Part shown: one piece after another, positions 60,018 through 64,000 of the stretch
Layout: each line of letters starts with the position of its first letter
Numbering within the stretch: the first letter of the stretch is position 1
Translations under genes and position numbers: made by a program
Assembly (NCBI GenBank): GCA_031308135.1
Contig: JAHLJT010000631.1
Span: 223,581,654-223,645,653, forward strand
Reading direction: 5' to 3'
Source: Acheta domesticus
Lineage: Eukaryota; Arthropoda; Insecta; Orthoptera; Gryllidae
Length of the DNA: 64,000 nucleotides
Notes under the pieces: model-generated
What the model saw: only the letters and a program-made list of their open reading frames with translations
The model's database searches: none
Told to the model about the DNA's origin: nothing

Positions 60018-62673
60018 CAGCTGTGCACACACCATCAATGAATTTGTGATATCCTATATAGGTTTTCGAATCCAGATATTGTGGTCACTACGTTAGGTCG
60101 GCAGTTAAGGTGTTGCAATGTATTGTCAATACAGTGTGAACCTATAATGAAAGCTAATAACATATTTTAAAATGATGCAAAACTACGAATATCTCGGAAG
60201 TGCGAAAAAAGTTGAACACTTGCAGATTTCAAAATTTGAAAGCTTTAATGAAAAGCGGACATGTACAATAGTTTTAAGCTCATTTTCTGCACTCTACCAA
60301 TAATCTTAAGAAAACTTACGTAGTAATTTGAAAGAAAAATTATTAACTTTTTTTTATTAAAAAGGATGGATGAAAAATTTCCCCAAATATTGAAAAGTCC
60401 GTTGCAAATGTACAGGTTCGCAGATCTGACAAAACGTATAGAAGTACGTGTTGGAGAAAAAAATTAGGGTCCCCAAAGCTTTTTTAAGGGTCTGGGTTGC
60501 ATTGGTTCCATGATGTACGCGATGGTAAATTCTGATGCGGGGTAAAGTGTGTTGCAGATTCCACGAGTGTCCGATTTCTCCTTTTACCATCTTTCTTCAT
60601 TAATGAATCCATTTAATGCAGTAGTGAGGGGAAATTTCCTATTCAGAGTATCAAACTTACAGGGTTTTTGTCCCTTATTACTGGGAAGTGGTCCAACAAT
60701 GATGAATCCGCACACAAGCACACTCGCAGTTACTCAGATTCTTCATAAGGATTCAACTTTTTTATTGTTTATTTCCGATGTTCCTTTTCGTATTTCTCAG
60801 GCAGGATGAATTTATTTCTAATTTAATATCTGCCTTTCTAGCTTCTAATATTAACGTCTATATAATGATTAGTTTCTTAATGGTAGATTTGGGTAATTTT
60901 GAGAATATTAGGATTATTGTGCTCAAACTTGGAAGTCTGCATCAGCAAACTGTAAAGATTTATGTTATTACTTACAGTCATTTTGATAATACTAATTTGT
61001 AAGCAATGTACATTCTGAAAATCATTTCTCTCCATCTTAGTCATTAAAAAGGGCACATTAACACACGATTCATTTTTGACAGACGTCCAGTCAATCGCAG
61101 CAAATGTTTCACCTGTGATGAGCATGCTTCTCATCTTTTCGAATTACCGAATTCGAATTACCTGCTCCTCTTCTAGACACTGGTGGATCCAGGGGGAGGG
61201 ACATGGGGGCCATGTCCCCACAAAAGGCCAAGAGTTTTCGTTTATCTTCCTTTATTTGATTTATTTAAATATTTGTGTTCGCATTATGTAATTATTTAAA
61301 CAATAATATTGTTTAGTATGACAACTACGGTACATACGTAATATGCAATATAATAACAAATATGTTTATTATTGAACAAAAATATTCGATCCCCCCCCCC
61401 CCCAAATGACCGACCCTTTTTATCAGATCAGTTTACTTTCCATCGTTTCCATCTCCCACTTCATTTGACAGAAATTCATCAACTTTAACTCTTTGGTCAG
61501 TTTTATGCTTCAAATTCATTATTGTTTGCAATATTAAAATCTATCTTCCGTCTTTCTCTAATGAAAGAAAACCAGGACCAACGAGTGAAAAAAAATAACA
61601 AGGCGTTAGAATTCCACATTCAACCATCAAATGGCAGCAAACGATGTCTCATTAGAGATCAACTACTGATACATTTCACAATCTGGAAGTGCGTCCTGGA
61701 AGTGTGATTTGGGACTATATCAGATGCAACGCTCCAATTGAAGATAGGCTGTACGCCATAATCCGGAAATAATGTCAGTAGCATTCTAACTTCAACTTGT
61801 TACAACTTCAGAAAGATACTTCCAAATTTTGGCAAGTATTCGTGTATGTACAGGAAAAAATAAGAGCAACTTGACGTAACTCTCATGAGATAATCTTTGA
61901 CTTTTTGTACTATCATTAACTTGATGGACATGTGACTAAAAATAAATTCATAAAACAAGTTTATGAGTTAAGAGCCATATTTATCCGTACGCAGTATTTG
62001 AGTAACTCCTCTAGTGTGCGTACGTGCGTGAGTGCAGTTCCGTCACTCACGGGTAGACTACTTCCCGTCCACCAATCCACCGTCCACATATAATGTGTCA
62101 TTGACGCGTTTTGGTCTCCTAGTGGGGAACAGTTAGTTTGTTTTCGAATACGTACAGAAAATTCTCAGAAATTTTCAAAATCGTGTTTCTGCGTATTTAG
62201 CGCTGTCATCTTAGTGGATAGACAGAGAATTAAACCAATGCCACCTAAAAAGATCTACCTAGGAGGCGTTGATTAAACCCCCATTACCCCGTGGTTATTG
62301 TGAGACGATACCATAATTTTCTGCCATGAAATTGGCAACACTGATTGTTGACAATCAAGCAAAAGTAATTGAATATCGCCCGTCAGAATTTGTTGTGAAT
62401 TCGTAAGAGTGAAGTATTTCATACGCATTTTTTATAATAAATTTGCAAATGACCTTGAAACATTAAATTTGAAGAACATCATGTGCATACGAAGAAAATA
62501 AGGGCTGTAATAATTTCTTAGACGTGCAAAGATCGATTTTCAATTGAATGTGTCTTACTTATTCACCTTATTCACATAAACATATAAAATAGTAACCTTT
62601 TGTTGTTTATGCAGTCTCGCCTTCATAATGCAAACCGGGCTGTTTGTGGAGTTTTAAAATCTTAAAAAATTAG
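60018..62673. other. AT-rich stretch with possible MITE fragment, no gene (right copy)
   Basis: A possible hAT-like fragment runs 61178-61410 (CACTGGTGGATCCAGGGGG), with a C-run of about 14 against 8-9 in the left copy. The empty MITE target is at 62059-62060. Nothing else can be supported. Confidence 0.5.
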
Positions 62674-62804
62674 GGGACAAAAATATGGAACTATTAAGCA
62701 ATCCAGGGGAAACAAATATTGAAGATTTTGTGACAGAATTTTCCGAACTAATGGAGAATGATCTTTTATTAGCATTAGTGAATAACGCAGAAGAACAAAT
62801 ACAG
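62674..62804 (+). CDS. Candidate host coding exon (unknown protein)
   Basis: From ATG 62685 a frame of 40 residues reads MELLSNPGETNIEDFVTEFS and continues acidic and amphipathic to EEQIQ. It ends at CAG|GTGATT, a plausible 5' splice site in phase 0. Upstream, TTAG at 62670-62673 could be a 3' splice site if this is an internal exon. The composition is more protein-like than any other non-transposon frame in the window. I do not recognise the family. The left copy carries one-base indels that break the frame (about 48824-48950), which may be sequencing error or decay. Confidence 0.25.
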
Positions 62805-62918
62805 GTGATTATTTATGTTCATATTGGAAAACAAATAGTAAACAAATATAGCTGTACTAAATTCTAACAATTTGCATCATTCATACCTGCAAATACTTTT
62901 TTTTTACGGCGATTATAG

Positions 62919-63033
62919 TTATGAACTTCCAATATTACCAGTTTGTATCCCATATGGAGGTAACATGCAAGGCCATTGGGTGTTTAGAATTTTTCAACGG
63001 CAATATAACATTAACAGCTACCACAATTCATTG
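62919..63033 (+). CDS. Candidate second coding exon (unknown protein)
   Basis: It follows a pyrimidine tract and TTATAG|TT (acceptor at 62918). It reads YELPILPVCIPYGGNMQGHW and continues to NSL, then TTG|GTAAGT, a consensus 5' splice site at 63034. The open frame needs two bases from the preceding exon, whereas the candidate exon at 62674-62804 ends in phase 0. The two do not join in frame as written, so either a base error exists or they are not partners. The intron that would follow contains a MITE end 23 bases downstream. Confidence 0.25.
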
Positions 63034-63056
63034 GTAAGTCATTGAATTCATTGGTA

Positions 63057-63242
63057 CACTGTCAGAAATTTCCGCATTACTTTTAATGTAAAAGTACATT
63101 AAAGTAAGTATCATGTACGTAAATGAAATTTAATGTACACGTACAGGAATTTTAAAGTACGTGTGCATTAAATGTAATGTACGTGTACAATTAAATTTAC
63201 TGTATGCGTGTACATTAAATTTATTGTACATGTACATTGTAC
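63057..63242 (-). mobile_element. Second copy of the CACTGTCAG MITE, truncated, inverted
   Basis: It starts CACTGTCAGAAATTT after TA (63055-63056) and follows the reverse complement of the right end of 47204-48221, with the same AAAAGTACATTAA and ATTAAATGTAATGTACGTG blocks. At about 63242 it meets family A sequence, so the other half is missing. Confidence 0.75.
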
Positions 63243-64000
63243 ATGAATATTCTAAAATTAATGTTTCTGTTCTACCAATAGGAAACCGAAAAATTAAGAA
63301 AATGACAAAAAAATGTACTTTTGGCGATGATAGATTGTAGCTGGCAAGAAAGAGTATGTGGCAATTCCGAATAGCTAGCGAAGACCCAGGAAAATAGAAA
63401 ACTAATACGGGAAAGTCTGTGCCATTCTGTTTCTGTTTTTTGACAAATAAATAAATAAAATAAATACGGTCATGCTTAATTTTTTCAAAATACGAGTAGT
63501 TTTTCTTTAATTTTGTGACAAACGTAATAGGCCGCTGTAAATTTACTGCGCTTCGGACAGCTGCATGCGTCGTAAATTAGAATGTGCAATTTTGTATATT
63601 ATTTCTTTCTTCGTTTCTTACATTCGAACTTTGTTCTAGATTTACACATTAATATTTTAGAAATTGTTTATTTTGAAATATTTGAAATAAGTAAAAAGAA
63701 TTAATAGCTCTCAGAATAGCGACAATGCAGGGTCTGCAACAATGGAATTCACTTTGTGCTCGCGAATATCTGTGAATTAGTGTCATTGTTGTGACCTAAT
63801 GGAGCTGTATGAAAAGGAGTTATAATTGTCTAATTTATGTTGATATTTGCAGGCAAATATTTAGTTTTGCACCAAATGCTGTATCATTTGTAGTGAGTAG
63901 AGAATTTGTTGCATGGTTTTAAAATACTCTTCCCTAATCATGGCCCAATGGAAGGCATTTCTATATTTCCAGGGTATCAGGCTTCTTTTTCCAATACAGG
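63243..64000 (-). repeat. Inverted duplication, arm 2 (runs off the window)
   Basis: Reverse complement of 29038-29793. Its left 180 bp are the family A right edge (TTCTAAAATTAATGTTTCTG, GGAAACCGAAAAATTAAG, GAATAGCTAGCG). Confidence 0.85.

Larger units (their letters stand above)
49221..62984 (+). repeat. Large duplication, right copy (13.8 kb), starting at the N gap
   Basis: Same order and orientation as 34474-49120. It lacks the 1018-bp MITE and has extra short insertions (about 18 bp in the G-tract near 54740, about 20 bp near 55330 and 60-70 bp at 55788-55860). Past 62984 the sequence continues into DNA not present in the left copy. Confidence 0.95.

Noticed and set aside
34474..62984. 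Genuine tandem segmental duplication
   Set aside because: Not excluded, but both copies terminate precisely at the 100-N gap and differ mainly by read-error-like indels, which a redundant-contig explanation accounts for better.

Overview
This window looks like non-coding, repeat-rich genomic DNA from an arthropod, most likely an insect. The background is AT-rich and broken by short, very CpG-rich islands. The repeats are of insect type: Jockey-like LINE fragments, tRNA-derived SINEs, a mariner-like element carrying an N-terminal helix-turn-helix of the DUF4817 type, hAT MITEs and a Helitron-like fragment. There are no operons, no rRNA and no CRISPR array. I found no complete protein-coding gene. 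The only coding candidates are transposon remnants and one possible host exon pair at the far right (about 62.7-63.0 kb).

Layout, left to right. 0-2.66 kb is AT-rich and empty. 2.66-4.35 kb is the largest CpG island. 5.4-11.3 kb holds copies of a repeat here called family A, and a 160-bp inverted-repeat pair that brackets about 3.6 kb. 13.0-16.0 kb is a 2.97-kb TA-flanked transposon with long (about 640 bp) terminal inverted repeats. 16.8-22.4 kb holds more family A, another CpG island and a 165-bp direct-repeat pair. 23.4-27.7 kb holds a tandemly duplicated Helitron-like fragment and two decayed LINE reverse-transcriptase fragments. 28.9-31.2 kb is an interrupted, inverted family A copy. 32.0-32.9 kb is LTR-like, and a tRNA-derived SINE lies at 33.8 kb.

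The right 30 kb is dominated by one fact. Bases 34474-49120 recur in the same order and orientation at 49221-62984, and the two copies meet exactly at a 100-N gap (49121-49220). They differ by many one-base indels, a few SNPs, one 1.0-kb transposon insertion (present only in the left copy) and small insertions. The simplest reading is that two contig ends or haplotypes of one locus were placed side by side instead of merged. Everything in 34.5-49.1 kb should therefore be read as the same locus as 49.2-63.0 kb. That locus holds two CpG islands, two family A fragments, a tRNA-derived SINE, a small hAT MITE with an 8-bp target duplication, a long palindrome and a candidate TATA/initiator promoter.

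The most interesting biology is family A, a TIR-bearing repeat built from diverged internal tandem units of about 300 bp, and the TA-inserting MITE with CACTGTCAG ends, which is present in one allele-like copy and absent in the other.
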